NCBI GenBank assembly: GCA_903834645.1
Contig: CAILKA010000556.1
Location: forward strand, 1-7,406
Length of the DNA stretch: 7,406 bases
Source of the DNA: an uncultured beta proteobacterium
Lineage (GTDB): Bacteria > Pseudomonadota > Gammaproteobacteria > Burkholderiales > Burkholderiaceae_C
Reading direction: 5' to 3'
Made by a program: the position numbers and the translations under genes
The notes under the pieces: generated by a model
What the model was told of the DNA's origin: nothing
Databases searched by the model: none
What the model saw: only the letters and a program-made list of their open reading frames with translations
Shown: positions 1-4,951 of the stretch, in pieces
How positions within the stretch are numbered: the first letter of the stretch is position 1
Layout of the letters: each line of letters starts with the position of its first letter

Positions 1-673
1 CATTGGCCTGACCGGCAAACACCGACATGCTGCCATCGGGCTGCACCGACGACAAATAGTCGCTGATCGCGCCGTCGTACTGGCTGATGCGGTTGAACGC
101 TGCCACTGCCAGCGCAAAACGCGTCTTCTCGGCCACCCGGCCGTCCGCGCGCAACTCGGCGAGCACCTGCGCGTACTGCGCGGCGTCGGTGAGCACCGCC
201 ACGTCCTTCCAGTTCTTGGCCGCGCTGCGCACCATCGCCGGGCCGCCGATGTCGATGTTCTCGATCGCCTCCTCGAGCGTGCAGCCTGCACGGGAGACGG
301 TCTGCTCGAAGGGATAGAGGTTGACGACGAGCAGGTCGATCGTGCCGATGCCGTGCTGAGCGAGCGCCTCGCGGTGCGCCGGCACGTCGCGCCGGGCGAG
401 CAGGCCACCGTGGATCACCGGGTGCAGCGTCTTCACGCGGCCATCGAGCATCTCCGGGAATCCTGTGAGAGCGGCCACTTCCGTGACCGGCAAGCCGGCC
501 TCGGCCAGCAGCCGGGCGGTCCCTCCAGTGGAGACGAGCCGCACGCCCAGGGCATGCAGCGCCCGCGCGAGGTCGGCCACGCCGGTCTTGTCCGAGACAG
601 ACAGCAGTGCCGTGAGGCCGCCGGCGCCCGCCGCCGGCAGGCCGGCCTCAGGGGAAGTGTGGGAGGCGGTCAT
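1..673 (-). CDS. purH: PurH, bifunctional AICAR formyltransferase/IMP cyclohydrolase (N-terminal 224 codons, runs off left edge)
   Basis: PurH catalyses the last two steps of de novo IMP synthesis in the cytoplasm: formylation of AICAR by 10-formyl-tetrahydrofolate, then cyclisation to IMP. Only the N-terminal part is present: the whole IMP cyclohydrolase (MGS-like) domain and the start of the transformylase region. Visible family motifs are ALLSVSDKTG (residues 22-31), LVSTGGTARLL (46-56), GFPEMLDGRVKTLHP (71-85), VVNLYPFEQTV (116-126) and ENIDIGGPAMVRSAAKN (138-154). The first ~20 residues form an Ala/Gly-rich extension, roughly a dozen residues longer than the Escherichia coli protein as I remember it. 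The ATG is chosen because it overlaps the fis stop codon as ATGA (670-673), which implies translational coupling; no strong ribosome-binding site is visible inside the end of fis. The C-terminal part lies outside the window. Identification is very secure. Confidence 0.97.
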   Translation of the reverse strand, partial: MTASHTSPEAGLPAAGAGGLTALLSVSDKTGVADLARALHALGVRLVSTGGTARLLAEAGLPVTEVAALTGFPEMLDGRVKTLHPVIHGGLLARRDVPAHREALAQHGIGTIDLLVVNLYPFEQTVSRAGCTLEEAIENIDIGGPAMVRSAAKNWKDVAVLTDAAQYAQVLAELRADGRVAEKTRFALAVAAFNRISQYDGAISDYLSSVQPDGSMSVFAGQAN

Positions 674-906
674 TCGAGGAGCCCGTGCTCGCGCAGCTTG
701 CGGTGCAGCGTGTTGCGGTTGATGCCGAGCCAGGCGGCGGCGCGGCTCTGGTTGCCTTCGGCACGCGCCATCACCGATTCCAGCAGCGGACGCTCGGCCG
801 CACGGAGAATCATCTCGTGCACGCCGCTGGGCTCGGTGCCGCGCAGGTCGTGGAAGTACTGCTCGAGGGTGCTGCGGATGCAGCGATCGATCTGGGTCTG
901 GCTCAC
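670..906 (-). CDS. fis: Fis-family nucleoid-associated DNA-binding protein
   Basis: This 78-residue protein has the size and layout of Fis, the homodimeric protein that bends DNA, organises the nucleoid and activates rRNA and other growth-linked promoters. The N-terminal two thirds form the dimerisation helices. The C-terminal helix-turn-helix (about residues 53-75) contains QSRAAAWLGINRNTLHRKL, matching the GINRxTLRKKL signature of Fis and NtrC-type C-terminal domains. The start is GTG (904-906), chosen because it gives the normal Fis length and the usual N-terminus; no convincing Shine-Dalgarno is seen before it, so translation may be modest or helped by upstream dusB. It lies 67 bases after dusB and overlaps purH by four bases. 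dusB-fis is the classical arrangement in Gammaproteobacteria; adding purH downstream is, from memory, common in Burkholderiales. Beta-proteobacterial Fis is less studied than the enteric one, so the target set is inference. Confidence 0.95.
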   Translation of the reverse strand: MSQTQIDRCIRSTLEQYFHDLRGTEPSGVHEMILRAAERPLLESVMARAEGNQSRAAAWLGINRNTLHRKLREHGLLE

Positions 907-926
907 GGGGCTCGTCGTCGGGTGGA

Positions 927-969
927 TCAGGGGTGGTCAGGGGTGCGCCAGGGTTGCGCCAGGGCGCAA
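927..969. repeat. Degenerate ~10-bp tandem repeat ending in a hairpin, in the dusB-fis spacer
   Basis: Four consecutive copies of a 10-11 base unit occur on the plus strand: TCAGGGGTGG (927-936), TCAGGGGTGC (937-946), GCCAGGGTTGC (947-957) and GCCAGGGCGC (958-967). The last copies also contain the perfect dyad TTGCGCC-AG-GGCGCAA (954-969), which begins five bases beyond the dusB stop codon in the direction of transcription. As RNA it could form a stem of about 6 bp with a tetraloop. No run of U follows, so it does not look like an intrinsic terminator. It could stabilise the dusB 3' end, be a processing site or attenuate transcription into fis; function is unknown. Confidence 0.55.
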
Positions 970-973
970 TGTC

Positions 974-2002
974 TCAGGCGCGCCGCCGCAGTTGCGGCTC
1001 GTTGGCGGCGGGCAGCCGCTCGTGGGCGTCGGCCAGGGCATCGAAAAAGGCGGAAACGGCCGCGAACTGCGTCTCGCAGGTCTCGAGCCGGTTCATGGCA
1101 TCGCGGAAGGCCTGGGCCCCGGGCAGTTCGCGCACGGCCCAGCCGATGTGCTTGCGCGCGCTGCGCACGCCGGCGGATTCGCCATACAGGGTGTAGTGGT
1201 CCTGCAGGTGCTCGAGCAGCCAGCGCCGCACATCCCGCACCGGGGGCGGTGGCAGTGCCTCCCCGGTGGCCAGGAAATGGGCGATCTCGCGGAAGATCCA
1301 GGGACGGCCTTGCGCTGCGCGGCCGATCATGAGGGCATCGGCCGCGGTGTGCCGCAGCACCTCGCGCGCCTTCCTGGGCGAGTCGATGTCGCCGTTGGCT
1401 GCCACCGGGACGCGAAGCGCCGCCTTCACCGCGGCGATCGTGTCGTATTCGGCCAGGCCGGCGTAGCCTTGTACCCGCGTGCGGCCGTGCACCGTCACCA
1501 TCGCCACGCCGGCAGACTCGGCCGCCCGTGCCAGCGCCACGGCGTTGCGCTCGGTGTCGCAGCGCCCTGTGCGCATCTTGAGCGTCACCGGCACGCCGCG
1601 CGGCGCACACGCTGCCACCACCGCCTCGACGATGCGCAGCGCCAGCGGCTCGTTGCTCATCAGCGCCGAGCCGGCATAGACGTTGCACACCTTCTTGGCG
1701 GGGCAGCCCATGTTGAGGTCGATGACCTGGGCCCCGCGATCGATGTTGTGGCGCGCAGCGTCGGCCATCTCGGCGGGGTCGACGCCCGCGATCTGCACCG
1801 CGATGGGCTCCGGTTCGCCTTCGTGGTTGGCGCGACGGCTCGTCTTGAGGCTGTCCCACAGCTCGCGCCGCGACGTCACCATCTCGCTGACCGCATAGCC
1901 GGCGCCCAGGCGCTTGCACAGCATCCGGAACGGCCGGTCAGTGACACCGGCCATCGGGGCGACGAAGAGCGCATTGGGCAGCTCGATCGGACCGATGCGC
2001 AT
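974..2002 (-). CDS. dusB: tRNA-dihydrouridine synthase DusB
   Basis: This 342-residue FMN enzyme reduces specific uridines in the tRNA D-loop to dihydrouridine with NAD(P)H. The TIM-barrel domain shows the family motifs in order: FVAPMAGVTDRPFR (residues 13-26), ELWDSLKTSRR (47-57), IAVQIAGVDP (67-76), DLNMGCPAKKV (95-105) with Cys100 as the likely catalytic acid, AGSALM (110-115), TLKMRTG (140-146) with Lys142 in the FMN site, TVHGRTRVQGYAG (170-182), ANGDI (202-206) and MIGRAAQGRPWIF (225-237). The C-terminal ~90 residues match the helical tRNA-recognition domain. DusB rather than DusA or DusC is chosen from the MGCPAKKV motif and linkage to fis. The start at 2002 gives the normal N-terminus (MRIGPIELPN); the frame stays open upstream to 2116, but that extension is not Dus-like and would overlap the divergent gene and the -10 box. 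First gene of the dusB-fis-purH operon. Confidence 0.96.
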   Translation of the reverse strand: MRIGPIELPNALFVAPMAGVTDRPFRMLCKRLGAGYAVSEMVTSRRELWDSLKTSRRANHEGEPEPIAVQIAGVDPAEMADAARHNIDRGAQVIDLNMGCPAKKVCNVYAGSALMSNEPLALRIVEAVVAACAPRGVPVTLKMRTGRCDTERNAVALARAAESAGVAMVTVHGRTRVQGYAGLAEYDTIAAVKAALRVPVAANGDIDSPRKAREVLRHTAADALMIGRAAQGRPWIFREIAHFLATGEALPPPPVRDVRRWLLEHLQDHYTLYGESAGVRSARKHIGWAVRELPGAQAFRDAMNRLETCETQFAAVSAFFDALADAHERLPAANEPQLRRRA

Positions 2003-2040
2003 GGAGGGTGAGCTGCCGCAGTGCTGAAAAAGGAGGCAGG

Positions 2041-2046
2041 AGTATA
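2041..2046 (-). promoter_or_regulatory. Candidate -10 box of the dusB-fis-purH operon
   Basis: On the minus strand the hexamer is TATACT in the context GCTATACTCC, five of six bases matching the sigma-70 -10 consensus. It predicts a transcript start near 2034 and a leader of about 32 bases before the dusB ATG. No good -35 hexamer is found 16-18 bases upstream. It is one of few AT-rich spots in this GC-rich DNA, which supports it. Operon control from here is inference. Confidence 0.55.
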
Positions 2047-2070
2047 GCGATGGCAGCGGACGCGCCTGCC

Positions 2071-2076
2071 TATGAT
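2071..2076 (+). promoter_or_regulatory. Candidate -10 box for the yqaA-like gene, predicting a nearly leaderless mRNA
   Basis: TATGAT matches the -10 consensus at five of six positions and ends eight bases before the ATG at 2085. Transcription would start near 2083, leaving a leader of about two bases. No useful Shine-Dalgarno lies between box and ATG (GGACACCC), in line with a leaderless or nearly leaderless mRNA. No clear -35 hexamer is visible. It lies only 24 bp from the -10 box of the opposite dusB promoter. Confidence 0.5.
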
Positions 2077-2084
2077 GGACACCC

Positions 2085-2570
2085 ATGGAAGCCTGGTTGC
2101 ACAGTCTGCTGGCCACGCTCTCGCTGCCGCGCTACGGGCTGAGCACGGTCTTCATCGTGGCGTTGGTATCGGCCACCTTGCTGCCCATGGGCAGCGAGCC
2201 TGCCGTCTTTGGTCTCGTCAAGCTCGACCCCAGCCTGTTCTGGCCTGCGGTGCTCGTGGCCACGGCCGGCAACACCTGCGGCGGGGCGATCACGTGGTGG
2301 ATGGGCTACGGCGCGGAGCGGGCCTACGAGCACCTGACCCGTCGCAAGCGCGCCGAGGCGAGGGTGCTCGCCTGGCTCGAGCGCTTCGGGCCCAAGGCCT
2401 GCTTGCTGAGCTGGCTGCCGGTCGTGGGCGATCCGGTGTGCGCGGTGGCCGGCTGGCTGCGCCTGCCGTTCTGGCCCTGCGTGCTCTACATGGCGATCGG
2501 CAAGTTCGCCCGCTACCTGACCCTGACGGGTGCGCTGATGTGGGTGTTCCCCGGGCGGTTCAGCCCGTAG
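2085..2570 (+). CDS. yqaA: YqaA-type DedA/SNARE-associated (VTT) family inner-membrane protein
   Basis: A 161-residue hydrophobic protein that matches the YqaA branch of the DedA superfamily from end to end. Visible landmarks are VSATLLPMGSEPA (residues 28-40), which resembles the SATLLPxxSE motif of E. coli YqaA; ATAGNTCGGAITWWMGY (59-75), a re-entrant or membrane segment with the conserved GN; and LLSWLPVVGDPVCAVAGWLR (107-126), which carries the conserved P-GD and AGW. Hydrophobic stretches lie at about 16-36, 51-75, 103-125 and 129-152. A basic cytoplasmic loop (TRRKRAEAR) lies at 85-93. DedA proteins are proposed lipid flippases or scramblases or proton-linked transporters; no substrate is established for YqaA, and none can be read here. 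The gene diverges from dusB, and 35 bases separate it from the peptidase gene. The ATG follows a -10 box too closely for a normal leader. Confidence 0.9.
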   Translation: MEAWLHSLLATLSLPRYGLSTVFIVALVSATLLPMGSEPAVFGLVKLDPSLFWPAVLVATAGNTCGGAITWWMGYGAERAYEHLTRRKRAEARVLAWLERFGPKACLLSWLPVVGDPVCAVAGWLRLPFWPCVLYMAIGKFARYLTLTGALMWVFPGRFSP

Positions 2571-2593
2571 GTGCGGGGGTGTCCGGCGCTGGG

Positions 2594-2605
2594 CACAATA
2601 GGAGG
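2594..2605 (+). promoter_or_regulatory. Candidate -10 box (CACAAT) and misplaced AGGAGG directly before the M32 peptidase start
   Basis: CACAAT (2594-2599) fits the TACAAT-like -10 used in Burkholderiales and puts the predicted transcript start at 2606, exactly the A of the ATG. AGGAGG (2600-2605) is a perfect Shine-Dalgarno core but abuts the ATG with no spacer, too close for normal 16S rRNA pairing. Either the mRNA is leaderless and AGGAGG is not transcribed, or the gene is read through from yqaA by an unusual initiation. Supported by sequence only. Confidence 0.45.
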
Positions 2606-4102
2606 ATGAGCGTCACCACCCCTGCCTACGACCGCCTCGCCGCGGTCAACCGTCGCCTGCACCACCTGGGCCACCTCGGCTCGATCGCCGGATGGGATCA
2701 GGCTGCCCACATGCCGCCCAAGGGCAACGAGGCGCGCACGGCCGCACTGGCCGAACTCGCCGGGCTCATGCATGGCCTGCGCACCGATGCCGGCTTGCCC
2801 GACGAGATGGTGCGTGCCGAGCAGGAGCCGCTGGACGAGGTGCAACGTGCCAACCTGCGCGAGATCCGCCGCAACTGGGAGCTCGCCAACGCGCTTCCGT
2901 CTGCGCTCGTGCAGCGACGCACCCTGGCTGCTCGGCGCTGCGAACACGCCTGGCGCACGCAGCGCCCAGCCAACGACTGGAAGGGCTTTCTTGGCAATTT
3001 CCGCGAGGTGCTGGCGGTGGCGCGCGAGGAGGCTGCTCTGCTGTCGGCACGCAGCGGCCTGCCGCGCTACGACGCGCTGATGGACCGTTTCGAGCCCGGC
3101 ATGCGCTCGGACACCGTCTCGCACGTGTTCGGGGAGGTGCGGCAGTGGCTGCCCGACCTCATCGAGCGCGTCCAGGCGCGGCAGGCCAGCGAGCCGGTGA
3201 TCCAGCCCGTCGGGCCCTTCCCGATTCCTGCGCAGCGCGTGCTGTGCGAGCGCGTGATGCGGCTGCTGGGCTTCGACTTCGAGGCCGGGCGGCTGGACGT
3301 GAGCACCCATCCCTTCTGTGGAGGCGTGCCCGAGGACGTGCGCATCACCACGCGCTTTCGCGAAGACGAGTTCCTGTCGAGCCTCATGGGCACGATCCAC
3401 GAGACCGGCCATGCCCGCTATGAGCAGGGGCTGCCCCGGGGCTGGCTCGGCCAGCCGGTGGCCGAGGCGCGCTCGATGGCGCTGCACGAGAGCCAGTCGC
3501 TGAGCTTCGAGATGCAGCTCGCGAGCCACCCAGGCTTTGTCGCGCTGCTCTCACCGCTCGTGCGCGAGACCTTCGGCGACCAGCCGGCCTTCGAGCCGGC
3601 CAACCTGCACCGGCTCGTCACGCGCGTGCAGCGTGGCCTCATCCGCGTGGACGCCGACGAAGTCACCTACCCGGCGCACGTGATCCTGCGCTTCGAGATC
3701 GAGCGCCCGCTGATCGAAGGCGAGATCGAGCCCGAGGACATCCCGGCCCTATGGGATGCCAAGATGCAGGAGCTGCTCGGGCTGGACACACGCGGCAACT
3801 ACCGCGATGGACCGCTGCAGGACGTGCACTGGCCCGAGGCCCTGTTCGGCTATTTCCCCTGCTACTCGCTCGGCGCGATGTACGCGGCGCAGTGGTTCGC
3901 GGCGATGCGCAGCGCCATGCCTGACCTCGACGCGCGCATCGGCGCGGGCGAACTGGGCTGCGTCTTCGACTGGCTCCAGACGAACATCTGGAGCCAGGGC
4001 AGCCGCCACACCACCGACGAGCTCGCGATCCGGGCCAGCGGCGAGCCGCTGAACCCGGCGCACTTCCGCGCGCACCTGCAGGCGCGCTACCTGCCCGCCT
4101 GA
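2606..4102 (+). CDS. M32-family thermostable-type metallocarboxypeptidase (carboxypeptidase Taq family)
   Basis: A 498-residue cytoplasmic zinc carboxypeptidase of peptidase family M32, which removes C-terminal residues one at a time with broad specificity and a preference against proline, as known for the Thermus and Pyrococcus enzymes. The active-site HEXXH is HETGH (residues 265-269), where His265 and His269 bind metal and Glu266 is the general base; the third ligand is Glu295 in LHESQS. Other family signatures are HPFCGG (235-240), ITTRF (247-251), IRVDADEVTYPAHVILRFEIE in two parts (346-356 and 357-366), and GYFPCYSLGAMYAAQ (415-429). The length is normal (~500). The N-terminus MSVTTPAYDRLAAVNRR matches the expected helical start; the frame is open further upstream to 2072, but that part is only the shadow of yqaA. 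An alternative in-frame GTG at 2579 has no better ribosome-binding site. The 3' end overlaps the phasin gene by 16 bases. Confidence 0.95.
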   Translation: MSVTTPAYDRLAAVNRRLHHLGHLGSIAGWDQAAHMPPKGNEARTAALAELAGLMHGLRTDAGLPDEMVRAEQEPLDEVQRANLREIRRNWELANALPSALVQRRTLAARRCEHAWRTQRPANDWKGFLGNFREVLAVAREEAALLSARSGLPRYDALMDRFEPGMRSDTVSHVFGEVRQWLPDLIERVQARQASEPVIQPVGPFPIPAQRVLCERVMRLLGFDFEAGRLDVSTHPFCGGVPEDVRITTRFREDEFLSSLMGTIHETGHARYEQGLPRGWLGQPVAEARSMALHESQSLSFEMQLASHPGFVALLSPLVRETFGDQPAFEPANLHRLVTRVQRGLIRVDADEVTYPAHVILRFEIERPLIEGEIEPEDIPALWDAKMQELLGLDTRGNYRDGPLQDVHWPEALFGYFPCYSLGAMYAAQWFAAMRSAMPDLDARIGAGELGCVFDWLQTNIWSQGSRHTTDELAIRASGEPLNPAHFRAHLQARYLPA

Positions 4103-4674
4103 GCCGACGCCGCACGCTTGCGTGCGACGGGTGCGGCCTTCTTCGCCGCAGGCGCTGCCGCTGCTCGGCGCTTGCGGGCCACGGGCGCCGCTGCGGGGGT
4201 GGGGGCGGGGGCCGTTGCTGCCTTCCTGGCTTTCCCGGCGGGCGAGGGCGAGAGTGCCTCCACCCGGGCCGCCAGCGCGTCGATTCGGGCCGACAGGGCC
4301 TGGATATCGGCGGCAGTGGGCACGCCGAGCCGGCCGAGCGCCTTGGCCGTGCGCGACTCGAAGATCGACTCGAGCTTGTCCCATTGCTCGCCCGCCTTGG
4401 CGGTCACTTCCCCCGCCATGTTGCTCATGCGGCCGGTGACCTCGTTGATCTTGTCCTCGGCCAGGCCCTGGGTCTTGCGCTGCAGCGCCGTGCCCTCCTG
4501 GATCAGCGCCTCGAAGACCTTGCCCCCCTCGGCCTGCGCCTTGGCAAAGGCGCCCATGCCGGCGAGCCAGATCTGCTGGGCGGAGTCCTTGACCATGCCG
4601 GCGAGGTCGCCTTGCAACAACCCGGCGGGTGCGGCGGCCTGGCTCTCGGCCAGTTTCTTGAGCTTCTTGACCAT
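4087..4674 (-). CDS. Phasin-family polyhydroxyalkanoate granule-associated protein (PhaI/PhaF type) with basic Ala/Pro-rich tail
   Basis: A 195-residue protein resembling the PhaI/PhaF group of granule-associated proteins, which coat PHA inclusions and, in PhaF, tie granules to the nucleoid. The N-terminal phasin domain (about residues 25-110) contains QQIWLAGMGAFAKAQAEGGK (33-52) and FEALIQEGTALQRKT (54-68), the recognisable family signature. Residues 121-142 (ADIQALSARIDALAARVEAL) form a short heptad-patterned coiled coil, probably for oligomerisation. From about 146 the chain is Ala/Pro/Lys/Arg-rich, with PVARKR occurring twice (164-169, 182-187) plus PAAKKA, like the histone H1-like tail of PhaF; DNA binding is inferred. 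The start MVKKLKKLA at 4674 is chosen because AGAGG lies seven bases upstream; an upstream in-frame ATG (4704) lacks such a site. Divergent from the acyl-CoA reductase gene. The exact phasin subtype, and whether it coats PHA or another lipid inclusion, is uncertain. Confidence 0.88.
   Translation of the reverse strand: MVKKLKKLAESQAAAPAGLLQGDLAGMVKDSAQQIWLAGMGAFAKAQAEGGKVFEALIQEGTALQRKTQGLAEDKINEVTGRMSNMAGEVTAKAGEQWDKLESIFESRTAKALGRLGVPTAADIQALSARIDALAARVEALSPSPAGKARKAATAPAPTPAAAPVARKRRAAAAPAAKKAAPVARKRAASAQAGR
4111..4126. other. Hairpin just after the M32 stop codon, inside the phasin 3' coding end
   Basis: CGCACGC-TT-GCGTGCG is a perfect 7-bp inverted repeat starting eight bases after the peptidase stop; as RNA it could fold as a 6-bp stem with a CTTG loop. 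It could act at the 3' end of the peptidase transcript, but no T run follows on the plus strand, so intrinsic termination is not shown. On the minus strand the same bases encode ARKRA in the phasin tail, so the dyad could be a by-product of GC-rich codons. Confidence 0.4.
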
Positions 4675-4681
4675 GTGTCGA

Positions 4682-4712
4682 CCTCTGCTGCGAATGAATG
4701 CCAACCACTGTA
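4682..4712 (-). promoter_or_regulatory. Candidate -10 box and ribosome-binding site of the phasin gene
   Basis: On the minus strand TACAGT (4712-4707) in the context TCTACAGTGG fits a -10 box and predicts a transcript start near 4700. AGAGG (4686-4682) lies seven bases before the ATG at 4674, a normal Shine-Dalgarno spacing. This decides the start codon in favour of 4674, because the upstream ATG at 4704 would fall before the predicted transcript start. No clear -35 hexamer is seen. Confidence 0.5.
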
Positions 4713-4826
4713 GACCGGCGTGCCTGGAGAGCGCAGCCTAATCGTGCGCGCCCGGGTGCGAACGGGCGATGCGCGTGGGCAGCGCCGCAGGTCGCAGCGG
4801 CGCGTTGGCCGGCCCCGGCACGCGAA

Positions 4827-4848
4827 GTGGCGAGCCCGGGGTCGCCAC
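4827..4848. promoter_or_regulatory. Inverted repeat GTGGCGA-N8-TCGCCAC in the phasin/reductase divergent region
   Basis: Perfect 7-bp arms (4827-4833 and 4842-4848) are separated by eight G/C-rich bases, a 22-bp layout typical of a dimeric regulator site. It lies about 115 bases upstream of the phasin -10 box and about 56 upstream of the candidate -10 of the reductase. Chance dyads are common in such GC-rich DNA, so the operator role is a guess. Confidence 0.3.
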
Positions 4849-4880
4849 AGGCGCGGGGGCGGGCTTGGGGAAAGCGCGGG

Positions 4881-4920
4881 CCGGTGGGGTGCGCGCGCCA
4901 CCGGAGAATGCCGATCGGCA
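4881..4920 (+). promoter_or_regulatory. Two dyads around a weak -10 candidate upstream of the acyl-CoA reductase
   Basis: CCGGTGG-N10-CCACCGG (4881-4904) is a perfect 7-bp inverted repeat. It is followed at once by GAGAAT (4904-4909), four of six matches to a -10 box, and then by the perfect 12-bp palindrome TGCCGATCGGCA (4909-4920), which would sit on the predicted transcript start near 4916. Dyads flanking and covering a core promoter suit a repressor or dual regulator. No known operator consensus (for example of a fatty-acid-responsive regulator) is recognised. Confidence 0.38.
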
Positions 4921-4939
4921 GGGGCCCTGGCCGGGTCCG

Positions 4940-4947
4940 AGGAGAGG
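4940..4947 (+). promoter_or_regulatory. Shine-Dalgarno of the acyl-CoA reductase gene
   Basis: AGGAGAGG ends four bases before the ATG at 4952, and its AGGAG core has a seven-base spacing. It is the strongest well-spaced ribosome-binding site in the window and fixes the start, although the frame is open upstream to 4769. Confidence 0.8.
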
Positions 4948-4951
4948 TTCG

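Noticed and set aside
353..2011. Open frame of 552 codons on the plus strand opposite purH, fis and dusB
   Set aside because: The minus-strand genes match known families from end to end; the plus-strand translation is His/Arg/Gly-rich without recognisable domains.
2003..2116. Longer dusB beginning at 2116
   Set aside because: The extra 38 residues are not Dus-like, overlap the divergent gene's start and precede the candidate -10 box.
2552..2567. CGGGC-N6-GCCCG inverted repeat at the end of the yqaA-like gene as a terminator
   Set aside because: Only 5 bp, inside the coding end, with no T run afterwards.
2072..2605. N-terminal extension of the M32 peptidase back to 2072
   Set aside because: This stretch encodes the YqaA-like membrane protein in another frame; the extension is Arg/Ala/Gly-rich and the peptidase family starts normally at MSVTTPAYDRL.
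4769..4951. N-terminal extension of the reductase back to 4769
   Set aside because: A strong Shine-Dalgarno precedes 4952, and MHYFVTGATGFIG is the normal N-terminus of the Rossmann fold; the extension is Gly/Ala low-complexity.
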